Source of the DNA: Prevotella sp. UBA5379
GTDB lineage: Bacteria > Bacteroidota > Bacteroidia > Bacteroidales > Bacteroidaceae
Assembly: GCA_002409785.1 (NCBI GenBank)
Contig: DHOX01000075.1
Location: 1-17,138, forward strand
Length of the DNA stretch: 17,138 nt
Direction of reading: 5' to 3'
Shown: positions 1 through 7,105 of the stretch, one piece after another
How positions within the stretch are numbered: position 1 is the stretch's first letter
How the letters are laid out: each line of letters begins with the position of its first letter
Translations under genes and position numbers: made by a program
Notes under the pieces: model-generated
Database searches by the model: none
Told to the model about the DNA's origin: nothing
The model's input: the letters and a program-made list of their open reading frames with translations, nothing else

Positions 1-11
1 AGATTTATAAG

Positions 12-85
12 TAGCGGGGGTGGGCCACGATCCCACGACCTCCGGATTATGAATCCGACGCTCTAACCAGCTGAGCTATCCCGCC
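12..85 (-). tRNA. tRNA with CAU anticodon (elongator Met or lysidine-modified Ile)
   Basis: Read on the minus strand, the sequence folds into a full cloverleaf: acceptor GGCGGGA/CCCCGCT, D-stem GCTC/GAGC, anticodon stem TCGGA/TCCGG around the loop TTCATAA (anticodon CAT), variable loop AGGTC and T-stem GTGGG/CCCAC. The discriminator is A, and no CCA is encoded. The anticodon stem lacks the three G-C pairs of initiator tRNA and position 1-72 is a G-U wobble, so this is probably elongator tRNA-Met or tRNA-Ile2 (CAU read as LAU after lysidine modification). I cannot tell which. The T-loop is ATCGTGG rather than the usual TTCRANN, and acceptor pair 7-66 is an A-C mismatch. Confidence 0.93.
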
Positions 86-147
86 ATCAACTACAAGTAT
101 ATGCAAAATCTATTGATTTCACAACTGACTTATAGCTTTTGCGGGTG

Positions 148-178
148 CAAAGATAACACATTTTTTCAAATTCACAAA
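148..178 (-). promoter_or_regulatory. Bacteroidota-type promoter for the tRNA
   Basis: On the minus strand a TTTG -33 box (175-178) is followed by a 19-base spacer and TATCTTTG as -7 box (148-155), an exact match to the Bacteroidota sigma-ABfr consensus. Transcription would start near 141 and run about 55 bases before the mature tRNA 5' end at 85. Confidence 0.75.
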
Positions 179-409
179 AGAATCATCAACTTTTTAGTTC
201 CTCAGCAAGAAAAAAACAAGATCAAAAGTTGATCCCCAAAGGATTGAAAAGTTTAAACATATCAAAAGTAATTTCAGAAATTAAGAAATTATCAGGATAA
301 GTTGATCGAAAAAACCGATGAAATAAAAACCTTTGACACCTGTAACTATTAAGAAGTTTTCTAAAAAGAAAAAAAATAGCAAAAGAACAAGTTTCTGATA
401 ATTTTGTAT

Positions 410-417
410 TACTTTTG
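410..417 (+). promoter_or_regulatory. Probable -7 promoter box for the Lpt permease gene
   Basis: TACTTTTG matches the TAnnTTTG -7 box of Bacteroidota promoters. No good TTTG sits at the expected -33 place (about 387-391), so this is a half-match. The predicted start near 424 leaves a leader of roughly 100 bases before the ATG at 530. Confidence 0.45.
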
Positions 418-529
418 CAAACTGATATTATCCTCCGTCCTCGATAAAAGGCACAAATCATTTAAAGATTAGAATAAGCCAACTGGTTTAAATTTGAGGA
501 CGAAACAGATGATTCTACGAAACTCAATT

Positions 530-2467
530 ATGCCTCGAATCAAGAAACTTGATATATTCATTATCCGCCAGTTCGGACTCCTTTTCTTAGGGACATTCTT
601 CATCTGTCAGTTTGTACTGATGATGCAGTTCCTGTGGAGATACATTGACGATCTCATCGGGAAGGGTCTGACGCTAGATATCATGGCGCAGTTTTTCTGG
701 TATATGGGGATGATGCTTGTTCCTCAGGCCTTACCATTAGCAATACTTCTATCTTCACTGATTACCTTTGGAAACTTAGGTGAGTCCTCAGAGCTTACAG
801 CTATCAAGGCTTCAGGCATCTCCTTGCTCCAGGCTTTCAAGGGCCTCATCGTTGTTACTTCCATCATTATGTGTGGTTCTTTCTATTTTCAGAACTATAT
901 CGGTCCGCATGCCAACATGAAGATCATGCAACTGCTGATTTCCATGAAACAGAAGAGTCCGGAACTGGAGATTCCTGAAGGAGTATTCTACGATGGTATC
1001 CCTCAATGCAATATCTACGTACAGAAAAAGAATGTAAAGACGGGTAAACTCTACGGTGTGATGATCTACCGGATGACAGACAGCTACGAAGATGCCGCCA
1101 TCATCCTGGCCGATTCCGGCATGATCCAATCAACGGCGGAGAAGAAACATCTGGTCTTAAGTCTGTGGAGCGGGGAATGGTTTGAGAACATGCAAGAATC
1201 AGAACTACAGAACAGTGCAGCCGTCCCTTATCGCCGCGAGAGTTTTATTGCCAAGAAAATCATCATCGACTTTAATGGCAACTTCAACATGACTGACGCC
1301 TCCTCCCTGTCTAACAATGCACAGGGAAAGAGTTTGTCACAGATCCATAATGACATCGACTCCCTGAACCACGTCTACGATAGTGTCGGAACTTCTTATT
1401 ACCGGGACGCCCGGATGATGTACTACAGTATTCCGCACCTTGACAGGCGGGATTCAACACAGGCCACCCGGGAAGCCTTATCCAAGACGGTCAACATAGA
1501 CAGCCTGTATAACAAGTTGACCCCTCCCCAGAAACAGTCCGTCATCAATAACGCCATGGGCAAAGTCCAGAACGACATGAATGATCTGGAATTCAAGAGT
1601 ATGATCACATCGGACGGAGACAAGATCATCCGCCTGCATGAGATAGAATCCATCAATAAGTTTACGCTGGCACTGACCTGCCTCATCTTCTTCTTTATCG
1701 GAGCACCTTTGGGAGCGATCATCCGCAAAGGCGGACTCGGAGTACCTGTAATCGTCTCCGTCTTCGTTTTCATCTTCTATTACATCCTGGATAATACCGG
1801 CTATCGGATGGCCCGGCAGGGAATCTGGTCGGTGTGGTTCGGCAAGGCCCTCGCTCCGGCTGTCCTGATACCAATTGCCATATTTGTCACCTACAAGGCT
1901 AACAATGACTCAGTAGTCTTCAACTTAGACTTGTACAGGGATCTGTTCAGAAAGATCCTGGGCCTCCGCGTCAAACGCGAGGTCTCCGGCAAGGAAGTAA
2001 TCATTCAGGATCCTGACTACCGCCAGGATTCCAAGGTGTTAAATCAGATCAGCCAGATCATTTCCGTATATGATAAAAGGCAGCATCTGCGGCGTGCGCC
2101 GAATCCGATCAAAGTATTTTTCAAATACCATACGGATCATACTATAGAGAAAGTCAACGAACAACTTGAACAGACGATTGAAGACTTGTCCAACACAAGA
2201 GATAATGTCATACTGACAGAGTTGAACCATTATCCGGTGCTGTCTGTAAAGGCACATACCCGGCCGTTCGAGCATTTATGGATGAATGTTCTGGCGGGGA
2301 TTTTCCTCCCTGCGGGACTTTTCCTGTATTTCCGCATGTGGAGATTCCGCCTGCGGCTCATGAATGATTTGAAAACCATCCAGTCAATAAACAGGAACAT
2401 AGAGAAGGAGATCATCACAATAGAGACTGCCAAAGAGACTGCCCCAGATCCTGAGGGCGAAGTATAA
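530..2467 (+). CDS. LptF/LptG family LPS export permease (YjgP/YjgQ)
   Basis: This is the membrane permease component of the Lpt system, which extracts lipopolysaccharide from the inner membrane and feeds it to the periplasmic bridge, powered by the LptB ATPase. From the ATG at 530 the protein is 645 residues. The first transmembrane segment lies at about 14-35, the next at 52-80 and the third at about 101-120. The GNLGESSELTAIKASGISL stretch (81-99) is the conserved cytoplasmic loop of this family. A periplasmic domain follows, then further helices around plus-strand 1650-1900, and a hydrophilic C-terminal extension ending in one more hydrophobic segment near 2275-2340. Bacterial LptF/G are usually near 360 residues; the longer form is typical of Bacteroidales. 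In-frame starts exist at TTG 494 and ATG 509, and a GAGGA sits at 496-500, eight bases before ATG 509. I prefer 530 because the family normally begins just before the KKLDIF motif. Which of LptF or LptG it corresponds to is not decided here. Confidence 0.88.
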   Translation: MPRIKKLDIFIIRQFGLLFLGTFFICQFVLMMQFLWRYIDDLIGKGLTLDIMAQFFWYMGMMLVPQALPLAILLSSLITFGNLGESSELTAIKASGISLLQAFKGLIVVTSIIMCGSFYFQNYIGPHANMKIMQLLISMKQKSPELEIPEGVFYDGIPQCNIYVQKKNVKTGKLYGVMIYRMTDSYEDAAIILADSGMIQSTAEKKHLVLSLWSGEWFENMQESELQNSAAVPYRRESFIAKKIIIDFNGNFNMTDASSLSNNAQGKSLSQIHNDIDSLNHVYDSVGTSYYRDARMMYYSIPHLDRRDSTQATREALSKTVNIDSLYNKLTPPQKQSVINNAMGKVQNDMNDLEFKSMITSDGDKIIRLHEIESINKFTLALTCLIFFFIGAPLGAIIRKGGLGVPVIVSVFVFIFYYILDNTGYRMARQGIWSVWFGKALAPAVLIPIAIFVTYKANNDSVVFNLDLYRDLFRKILGLRVKREVSGKEVIIQDPDYRQDSKVLNQISQIISVYDKRQHLRRAPNPIKVFFKYHTDHTIEKVNEQLEQTIEDLSNTRDNVILTELNHYPVLSVKAHTRPFEHLWMNVLAGIFLPAGLFLYFRMWRFRLRLMNDLKTIQSINRNIEKEIITIETAKETAPDPEGEV

Positions 2468-2492
2468 AGCATGACAAGTCTCAAATTTAAAT

Positions 2493-2529
2493 AAAGGCTT
2501 TACCCCGGATGATAAGGGGTAGGCTCTTT
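2493..2529 (+). terminator. Hairpin between the Lpt permease and ribB (weak terminator or leader structure)
   Basis: A 14-position stem (2493-2506 with 2516-2529) has a perfect TACCCC/GGGGTA core, outer AAAG/CTTT pairs, three G-U wobbles and one C-C mismatch, and a 9-base loop. A T6 run follows after 7 bases (2537-2542 region), just before the ribB ATG at 2547. The T-run is offset, so this could be a weak terminator of the permease transcript or a structure in the ribB leader. It does not resemble the FMN riboswitch. Confidence 0.45.
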
Positions 2530-2546
2530 CTAGATATTTTTTAGAT

Positions 2547-3173
2547 ATGGATCATTTTAAACTGAATAGCATCAAGGATGCAGTAAACGATTTCAAAGAG
2601 GGTAAATTCGTCATCGTCGTAGATGATGCCAATCGGGAAAACGAGGGCGACCTGATCACACCGGCGCAGACAATCACACCGGAAAAAGTCAATTTTATGC
2701 TGAAGAACGCCCGAGGCGTCCTCTGTGCACCCGTTACACTCCAACGTGCTGAAGAATTAAAACTGCCACACCAGGTAGAAAACAACACTTCGGCACTGGG
2801 CACTCCTTTTACAATCACCGTAGACAAACTCAAAGGATGCACTACCGGGGTATCGGCACATGACCGGGCAGCAACCATAAAAGCTTTAGCCGATCCGGCA
2901 TCCACTCCACAGACCTTCGGCCGGCCTGGACATATCAACCCGCTCTACGCACAGAACAATGGAGTACTTGACCGAAATGGACATACGGAGGCAGCCATAG
3001 ACCTCTGCCGACTTGCTGGTCTCTATCCGGCAGCCGCATTGATGGAGATCATGAATACGGATGGCACCATGGCCCGGTTGCCGCAACTTGACCAGAAAGC
3101 AAAAGACTGGAAAATGAAAATCATCTCTATTGCTGACCTGAAAGCTTACAGGAAGGAGCAAGAATCCGTCTAA
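2547..3173 (+). CDS. ribB: 3,4-dihydroxy-2-butanone 4-phosphate synthase, stand-alone copy
   Basis: RibB converts ribulose 5-phosphate to 3,4-dihydroxy-2-butanone 4-phosphate plus formate, giving the four-carbon unit of riboflavin. The 208-residue protein spans one complete DHBP synthase domain and stops where the GTP cyclohydrolase II domain would begin. The expected active-site features are present: RENEGD (30-35) with the acidic metal/substrate residues, the Cys of GVLC (60), RPGH (126-129), GHTEA (145-149) with its His-Thr-Glu, and the Glu of MEIMN (167). It is about 80% identical without gaps to the N-terminal half of the next gene, so it is a tandem paralogue. It lies 79 bases after the permease gene and 140 bases before ribBA, in the same direction. 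Nothing suggests decay, so an active enzyme is expected. Confidence 0.93.
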   Translation: MDHFKLNSIKDAVNDFKEGKFVIVVDDANRENEGDLITPAQTITPEKVNFMLKNARGVLCAPVTLQRAEELKLPHQVENNTSALGTPFTITVDKLKGCTTGVSAHDRAATIKALADPASTPQTFGRPGHINPLYAQNNGVLDRNGHTEAAIDLCRLAGLYPAAALMEIMNTDGTMARLPQLDQKAKDWKMKIISIADLKAYRKEQESV

Positions 3174-3277
3174 AATCCCAACCCCTTCATGGAATGGCGG
3201 CAAGTCTCAGGAACGGACGAATAAAAAAGCCTCTGCTTTATAGATAGACGAAGCCATTCAATTGTATAATCATGGGA

Positions 3278-3292
3278 TGGGGGCTTCCCCCA
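3278..3292 (+). other. GC-rich hairpin in the ribBA leader
   Basis: TGGGGG-CTT-CCCCCA is a perfect 6-bp stem with a 3-base loop, 21 bases upstream of the preferred ribBA ATG at 3314. No T-run follows, so it is not an evident terminator. It could slow translation initiation or stabilise a processed end. It also lies inside the 14-codon extension created by the alternative ATG at 3272. Confidence 0.45.
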
Positions 3293-3313
3293 CCTCTATC
3301 ACAACTTTTCAAT

Positions 3314-4522
3314 ATGGAAGAATTCAAACTAAGTAGTATACCGGAAGCCATTGAGGATTTCAAAGAAGGCAAGTTTGTTATTGTTGTTGACGATAAAGAC
3401 CGGGAAAATGAAGGAGATATGATTATTGCTGGTGAGGCCATTACACCGGAAAAGGTGAACTTCATGCTGCAGAATGCCAGAGGTGTCCTCTGTGCCCCGA
3501 TCACAATATCCCGCGCTGACGAGTTGGACCTCCCCCATCAGGTCGAGGAAAACACGTCCGCCCTGGGCACTCCTTTTACGATTACCGTAGATAAACTCAA
3601 AGGTTGTACAACGGGAGTATCTGCCCATGACAGAGCGGCCACCATCAAAGCCCTGGCAGATCCGGGCAGTACGCCGGAGACCTTCGGCCGGCCCGGACAT
3701 ATCAACCCGCTCTACGCCCAGGACAACGGTGTCCTCCGCCGCAGCGGACATACTGAAGCGGCCATAGACCTGTGCAAACTCTCCGGTCTCTTCCCTGCAG
3801 CTGCCTTGATGGAAATCATGAACGATGATGGCACCATGGCCCGTCTGCCCCAACTGGAGGAAAAGGCAAAAGCATGGGGATTGAAAATCATTTCAATAGC
3901 GGATTTAATCGCCTACCGTCTGAAACGGGAATCAAGCATCGAGGTCGGTGAAGAAGTAGACTTGCCTACCAAATACGGACATTTCCATCTGATTCCTTTC
4001 CGGCAGACCAGCAATGGCCTGGAACACATGGCCCTGATCAAAGGGTCCTGGACAGAAGACGAACCGATACTGGTCCGTGTCCATTCTTCGTGCGCCACAG
4101 GGGACATCCTGGGAAGCCTGCGCTGTGACTGTGGCGAACAGCTCCATAAATCCATGCAGATGATCGACAAAGAGGGCAAAGGCGTCATCATCTATATGCA
4201 ACAGGAAGGCCGTGGCATAGGACTGATGAACAAGATTGCTGCTTACAAACTCCAGGAAAAAGGACTGGATACCGTAGATGCCAATATTCACCTGGGCTTC
4301 AAACCTGACGTCCGGGATTATGGCTGTGGTGCCCAGATGCTCAGATACCTGGGCGTACATAAGATGCGGCTGCTGACCAATAACCCCACGAAACGAGTGG
4401 GACTGGAAGCATACGGACTCGAAATTGTTGAAAACGTGCCGATTGAGGTTACTCCTAATCAATATGACGAGAAATACCTGAAGACTAAACGTGACCGAAT
4501 GGGCCATACGCTCCATTTCTGA
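3314..4522 (+). CDS. ribBA: Bifunctional DHBP synthase / GTP cyclohydrolase II
   Basis: RibBA catalyses both entry reactions of riboflavin synthesis: ribulose 5-phosphate to DHBP (N-terminal domain, about 1-205) and GTP to the diaminopyrimidine phosphate intermediate (C-terminal domain, about 208-402). The N-terminal domain has RENEGD (30-35), Cys60, GHTEA (145-149) and Glu167. The cyclohydrolase domain has the zinc cysteines in HSSCATGD and LRCDCGEQ (C260, C271, C273), the QQEGRGIGL motif (296-304), the LLTNNPTK motif (353-360) and a closing MGH, matching E. coli RibA. Length (402) is normal for RibBA. An ATG at 3272 would add 14 residues (a Gly/Pro-rich stretch with no family counterpart), so 3314 is preferred, where the sequence aligns residue for residue with the start of the upstream ribB. 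It is followed by a terminator at 4565-4611. Confidence 0.95.
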   Translation: MEEFKLSSIPEAIEDFKEGKFVIVVDDKDRENEGDMIIAGEAITPEKVNFMLQNARGVLCAPITISRADELDLPHQVEENTSALGTPFTITVDKLKGCTTGVSAHDRAATIKALADPGSTPETFGRPGHINPLYAQDNGVLRRSGHTEAAIDLCKLSGLFPAAALMEIMNDDGTMARLPQLEEKAKAWGLKIISIADLIAYRLKRESSIEVGEEVDLPTKYGHFHLIPFRQTSNGLEHMALIKGSWTEDEPILVRVHSSCATGDILGSLRCDCGEQLHKSMQMIDKEGKGVIIYMQQEGRGIGLMNKIAAYKLQEKGLDTVDANIHLGFKPDVRDYGCGAQMLRYLGVHKMRLLTNNPTKRVGLEAYGLEIVENVPIEVTPNQYDEKYLKTKRDRMGHTLHF

Positions 4523-4538
4523 CCAGTCTCACCCTCAC

Positions 4539-4560
4539 TACGACACTTGAAATTGTCGTA
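4539..4560 (+). other. Hairpin downstream of ribBA
   Basis: TACGACA (4539-4545) and TGTCGTA (4554-4560) form a perfect 7-bp stem with an 8-base loop, 16 bases after the ribBA stop codon. It stands just before the main terminator and may act with it or protect the mRNA 3' end. Confidence 0.5.
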
Positions 4561-4564
4561 TAAT

Positions 4565-4611
4565 AAAACAGCCTGTACCTGCCCTCACCGATTGCAGATA
4601 CCGGCTGTTTT
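4565..4611 (+). terminator. Terminator of the lpt-ribB-ribBA block
   Basis: AAAACAGCC (4565-4573) pairs with GGCTGTTTT (4603-4611). Inner GTA/TAC and CTG/CAG pairs, interrupted by symmetric one-base mismatches, extend the stem. The 3' arm ends in TTTT, as expected for an intrinsic terminator, and the flanking A-run means it could also work on the opposite strand. It separates ribBA from the independently promoted aminotransferase. Confidence 0.7.
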
Positions 4612-4740
4612 CAGTTATATACAGTCCATTCAGCCATGCGGACTTGCCTACGGATCATTTGCAAAACCTGCTCTATGACATGTTTATATGTTACGATTTT
4701 AATAAAATTACAAATTATGATGAAATAATGCAATGTTTTT

Positions 4741-4771
4741 TTCGTTATAATGAATAAAATGCTTACTTTTG
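4741..4771 (+). promoter_or_regulatory. Promoter of the aspartate aminotransferase gene
   Basis: TACTTTTG (4764-4771) is a clean TAnnTTTG -7 box. A T-rich stretch ending in TTCG (4741-4744) lies 19 bases upstream as an imperfect -33 box. Transcription would start near 4778, giving a short leader of about 28 bases before the ATG at 4806. The surrounding 4680-4760 stretch is strongly AT-rich. Confidence 0.6.
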
Positions 4772-4805
4772 TAAGAAAGTTTAATCAATAGGATTCAGCA
4801 TCATT

Positions 4806-5999
4806 ATGGTACAATTATCTAATCGTCTTAACAGGCTTGCTCCATCAGCCACTTTGGCTATGTCGCAAAAAAGCAGGGAAATGAAAGCTCAAGGTATTGA
4901 CGTCATCAATATGAGCGTTGGTGAACCGGATTTCAACACGCCGGAGCATATCAAGGAAGCTGGTAAAAAAGCTATTGATGAAAACTATTCCAAGTATTCT
5001 CCTGTCCCGGGCTATCTGGAACTGAGAAAAGCTATTGTCAACAAACTGAAGAAGGAGAACCACCTCGATTACACGGAAAACGAGGTAATGGTTTCTACAG
5101 GAGGAAAACAGGCTGTCTGTAACACGATCCTGGCTTTGATCAATGCAGGTGACGAAGTTATTATACCTGCTCCTTACTGGGTAAGCTATCCCCAAATGGT
5201 AAAACTTGCCGGAGGTGTTCCGGTTATTCTCAAAGGCAGTTTCGAACAAGATTTCAAAATACATCCGGAGCAACTGGAAGCAGCCATCTCTCCGAAGACC
5301 AGGATGCTGATCCTCTGTTCTCCAAGCAATCCGTCTGGCAGTGTCTATTCAAAAAAAGAACTGGAAGCCCTTGCGGATGTCGTCAGGAAGCATGCTGATC
5401 TGTTCGTCCTTTCAGACGAAATCTACGAACATATCAACTATACCGGACAAAATAACAGCATCGCCCAGTTCCCGGGAATGAAAGAACGCACCATCATCTG
5501 TAACGGCATCTCAAAAGCCTACGCCATGACAGGCTGGCGCCTGGGATGGATGGCAGCACCGGAATGGATCGTCAAAGGATGCAACAAACTCCAGGGGCAA
5601 TATACCAGTGGAGCCAATTCGATCAGCCAGCAGGCTGCCATCGAAGCTTATAAGGGGGACCAGCAGAACGTCGAAGACTACCGAAAGGCTTTTGAACGCA
5701 GACGCGATCTCATTCTCCAGTTGCTTAAAGGTATTCCCGGACTGGAAGTAAACCTCCCGGAGGGTGCCTTCTACGTATTCCCGAAATGCAGCAGTTACTT
5801 CGGAAAGAGTGACGGTAACCGGATCATCAAGAATTCTACAGATTTCTCATTATACCTCTTGGAAATTGCTCACGTCGCAACAGTCGGCGGAGACGCTTTC
5901 GGAGATCCTGACGGTTTCCGTATCAGCTATGCCACAAGTGACGATAACATCAAAGAAGCAATGAAAAGAATCCGGGAGGCTTTGGCTAAACTAAAATAA
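4806..5999 (+). CDS. aspC: Pyridoxal-phosphate-dependent aspartate aminotransferase (class Ib)
   Basis: The enzyme transfers the amino group between aspartate and 2-oxoglutarate, linking the TCA cycle with aspartate-family amino acids, in the cytoplasm. The 397-residue sequence is full length for fold-type I aminotransferases. Visible landmarks are VGEPDFNTP (38-46), STGGKQA (97-103), PAPYWVSYP (121-129), the Asn of SNPSG (175), SDEIYE (203-208) with PLP-contacting Asp204 and Tyr207, the Schiff-base lysine in NGISKAYAMTGWRLGW (Lys237) and the carboxylate-binding Arg in FRISYA (372). The overall pattern is that of the Ib subgroup (Thermus/Bacillus type) rather than E. coli AspC. Related Ib enzymes can accept other acidic or aromatic substrates, so exact specificity is inferred. 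It stands alone between the rib terminator and the exbB promoter. Confidence 0.92.
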   Translation: MVQLSNRLNRLAPSATLAMSQKSREMKAQGIDVINMSVGEPDFNTPEHIKEAGKKAIDENYSKYSPVPGYLELRKAIVNKLKKENHLDYTENEVMVSTGGKQAVCNTILALINAGDEVIIPAPYWVSYPQMVKLAGGVPVILKGSFEQDFKIHPEQLEAAISPKTRMLILCSPSNPSGSVYSKKELEALADVVRKHADLFVLSDEIYEHINYTGQNNSIAQFPGMKERTIICNGISKAYAMTGWRLGWMAAPEWIVKGCNKLQGQYTSGANSISQQAAIEAYKGDQQNVEDYRKAFERRRDLILQLLKGIPGLEVNLPEGAFYVFPKCSSYFGKSDGNRIIKNSTDFSLYLLEIAHVATVGGDAFGDPDGFRISYATSDDNIKEAMKRIREALAKLK

Positions 6000-6098
6000 A
6001 ACGAGTCAGAGAATTCAACAGCTTGAACGAAAAAAGAATATTTTAGCCATTAGCCCGTTAAAACTTCTTAATTCGCATCGTAATCGTGTATTAATTCG

Positions 6099-6106
6099 TA
6101 TCTTTG
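6099..6106 (+). promoter_or_regulatory. Probable -7 promoter box of the exbB operon
   Basis: TATCTTTG fits the Bacteroidota -7 consensus exactly; no clear TTTG is found 19-21 bases upstream. Transcription would begin near 6113, so the in-frame ATG at 6104 lies upstream of the transcript and cannot be the start. This supports exbB starting at 6230 after a leader of about 115 AT-rich bases. Confidence 0.55.
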
Positions 6107-6229
6107 CGAGCACGAAACGAGTGGAATTCAAAGTCTATAAAAGTAAACTTTGAACAAAACAAGCTTAACGTTAAATCGCTATTTAAACAATTAAAATTAT
6201 TAATAACTAAAAAATTAAAATTCAAAATT

Positions 6230-7075
6230 ATGGCAACTACAAAACAAACAGCCAGCCCTAAGAAAAAATCAGAGGGCTTCACAGGTATCCGTGCAGCATT
6301 TTGGGTCATCGTTGTATGCTTCATTATTGCTTGCTGTTTCTATCATTTCTTCCTGGGTTCACCTTCACACTTTGTCAATGGCGATCCTGACGGAGCAGTT
6401 CTGAATGGTAACATCTGGGGAACGATCCACAAGGGTGGTGTTCTTGTTCCTGTCATCTTCACTTTGCTGCTGACTGTCATCGCTCTTTCCATTGAGCGCT
6501 GGTTGGCACTCCGTACCGCTTTCGGCAAGGGATCACTGCCAAAATTCGTTACGAGCATTGAAAATGCTATAAAGGCCAACGACTTTACAAAAGCTCAGCA
6601 ACTCTGCGACAAGCAAAAGGGTTCAGTAGCAAATGTTGTATCCGCTTCCCTGGTAGCTTATCAGGATATGGACAACGGTGCTAACAAATCTCTGAAAAAA
6701 GAGCAGAAAGTAGCCAGAATCCAACAGGCTCATGAGGAAGCTACTCAACTTGAGATGCCTACCCTGACACAGAACCTTCCTATCATCGCAACTATTGTAA
6801 CACTGGGTACGTTGACCGGACTGCTGGGAACCGTAACCGGTATGATTCGAGCATTCGCCGCTTTGGCAACAGGTGGTGGTGGTGACTCACTGCAACTTTC
6901 AACTTCTATTTCAGAGGCTTTGGTAAATACCGCTTCCGGTATTGCTACTTCTTGGTGTGCTGTGGTTTCTTACAACTACTATACCAACAAAATTGATAAA
7001 TTAACATTTGCACTTGACGAAGTAGGTTATACAATTGCTCAGACATACGAAGCTAACCACACAGAAGAGGCTTAA
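6230..7075 (+). CDS. exbB: ExbB / TolQ-family proton channel subunit
   Basis: ExbB is the inner-membrane scaffold of the proton-driven motor that energises TonB-dependent outer-membrane receptors. The 281-residue protein has a lysine-rich N-terminus, hydrophobic segments at about 22-43, 70-90, 183-206 and 228-250, and a long cytoplasmic stretch between the second and third. The TLTGLLGTVTGMI motif (194-206) and the SISEALVNTASGIATS stretch (226-241) are signatures of the MotA/TolQ/ExbB channel family. The extra N-terminal helix is usual for Bacteroidota ExbB. The ATG at 6230 is chosen over an upstream in-frame ATG at 6104, which overlaps the promoter. The gene leads a tight plus-strand cluster, with exbD starting 30 bases after its stop. 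Confidence 0.9.
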   Translation: MATTKQTASPKKKSEGFTGIRAAFWVIVVCFIIACCFYHFFLGSPSHFVNGDPDGAVLNGNIWGTIHKGGVLVPVIFTLLLTVIALSIERWLALRTAFGKGSLPKFVTSIENAIKANDFTKAQQLCDKQKGSVANVVSASLVAYQDMDNGANKSLKKEQKVARIQQAHEEATQLEMPTLTQNLPIIATIVTLGTLTGLLGTVTGMIRAFAALATGGGGDSLQLSTSISEALVNTASGIATSWCAVVSYNYYTNKIDKLTFALDEVGYTIAQTYEANHTEEA

Positions 7076-7105
7076 TTTTTGCTAACCCTTTAATATTCAG
7101 TAACT

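Larger units (their letters stand above)
86..493. other. AT-rich intergenic region without a supported gene
   Basis: This 400-base stretch separates the minus-strand tRNA from the plus-strand Lpt permease. Its left end holds the tRNA leader and promoter, and its right end holds the permease promoter. The middle (about 180-400) is A/T-rich with homopolymer runs. The one open frame there, on the minus strand, has no recognisable domain and overlaps the permease promoter. I see no RNA gene, repeat or insertion sequence in it. Confidence 0.6.
2547..3931 (+). repeat. Direct gene duplication: ribB and the ribB half of ribBA
   Basis: The coding stretches 2547-3164 and 3314-3931 encode the same domain and align without gaps, with about 40 residue differences in 206 by eye. 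Long blocks are identical in protein (for example the block ending at ADP, about residues 80-117) and nearly identical in DNA around 2800-2860/3567-3627 and 2916-2952/3683-3719. The remaining differences are mostly at third positions and surface residues, consistent with tandem duplication and later divergence. Loss of the cyclohydrolase half from one duplicated ribBA would give this layout. Confidence 0.85.

Noticed and set aside
222..461. Minus-strand open frame of 79 codons in the left intergenic region
   Set aside because: Composition is AT-rich without any domain, it overlaps the likely promoter of the Lpt permease on the other strand, and it has no convincing promoter of its own.
3272..3313. 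Upstream ATG adding 14 residues to RibBA
   Set aside because: The extension is Gly/Pro-rich, lies over a hairpin, and has no counterpart in the paralogous ribB, which aligns from the ATG at 3314.
2468..3313. FMN riboswitch upstream of ribB or ribBA
   Set aside because: Neither leader shows the conserved FMN-element core or room for its six-helix fold; only simple hairpins are present.
6104..6229. Upstream ATG adding 42 residues to ExbB
   Set aside because: It overlaps the -7 promoter box (6099-6106), so it would not be in the transcript; the added sequence is Lys/Asn-rich and unlike ExbB N-termini.
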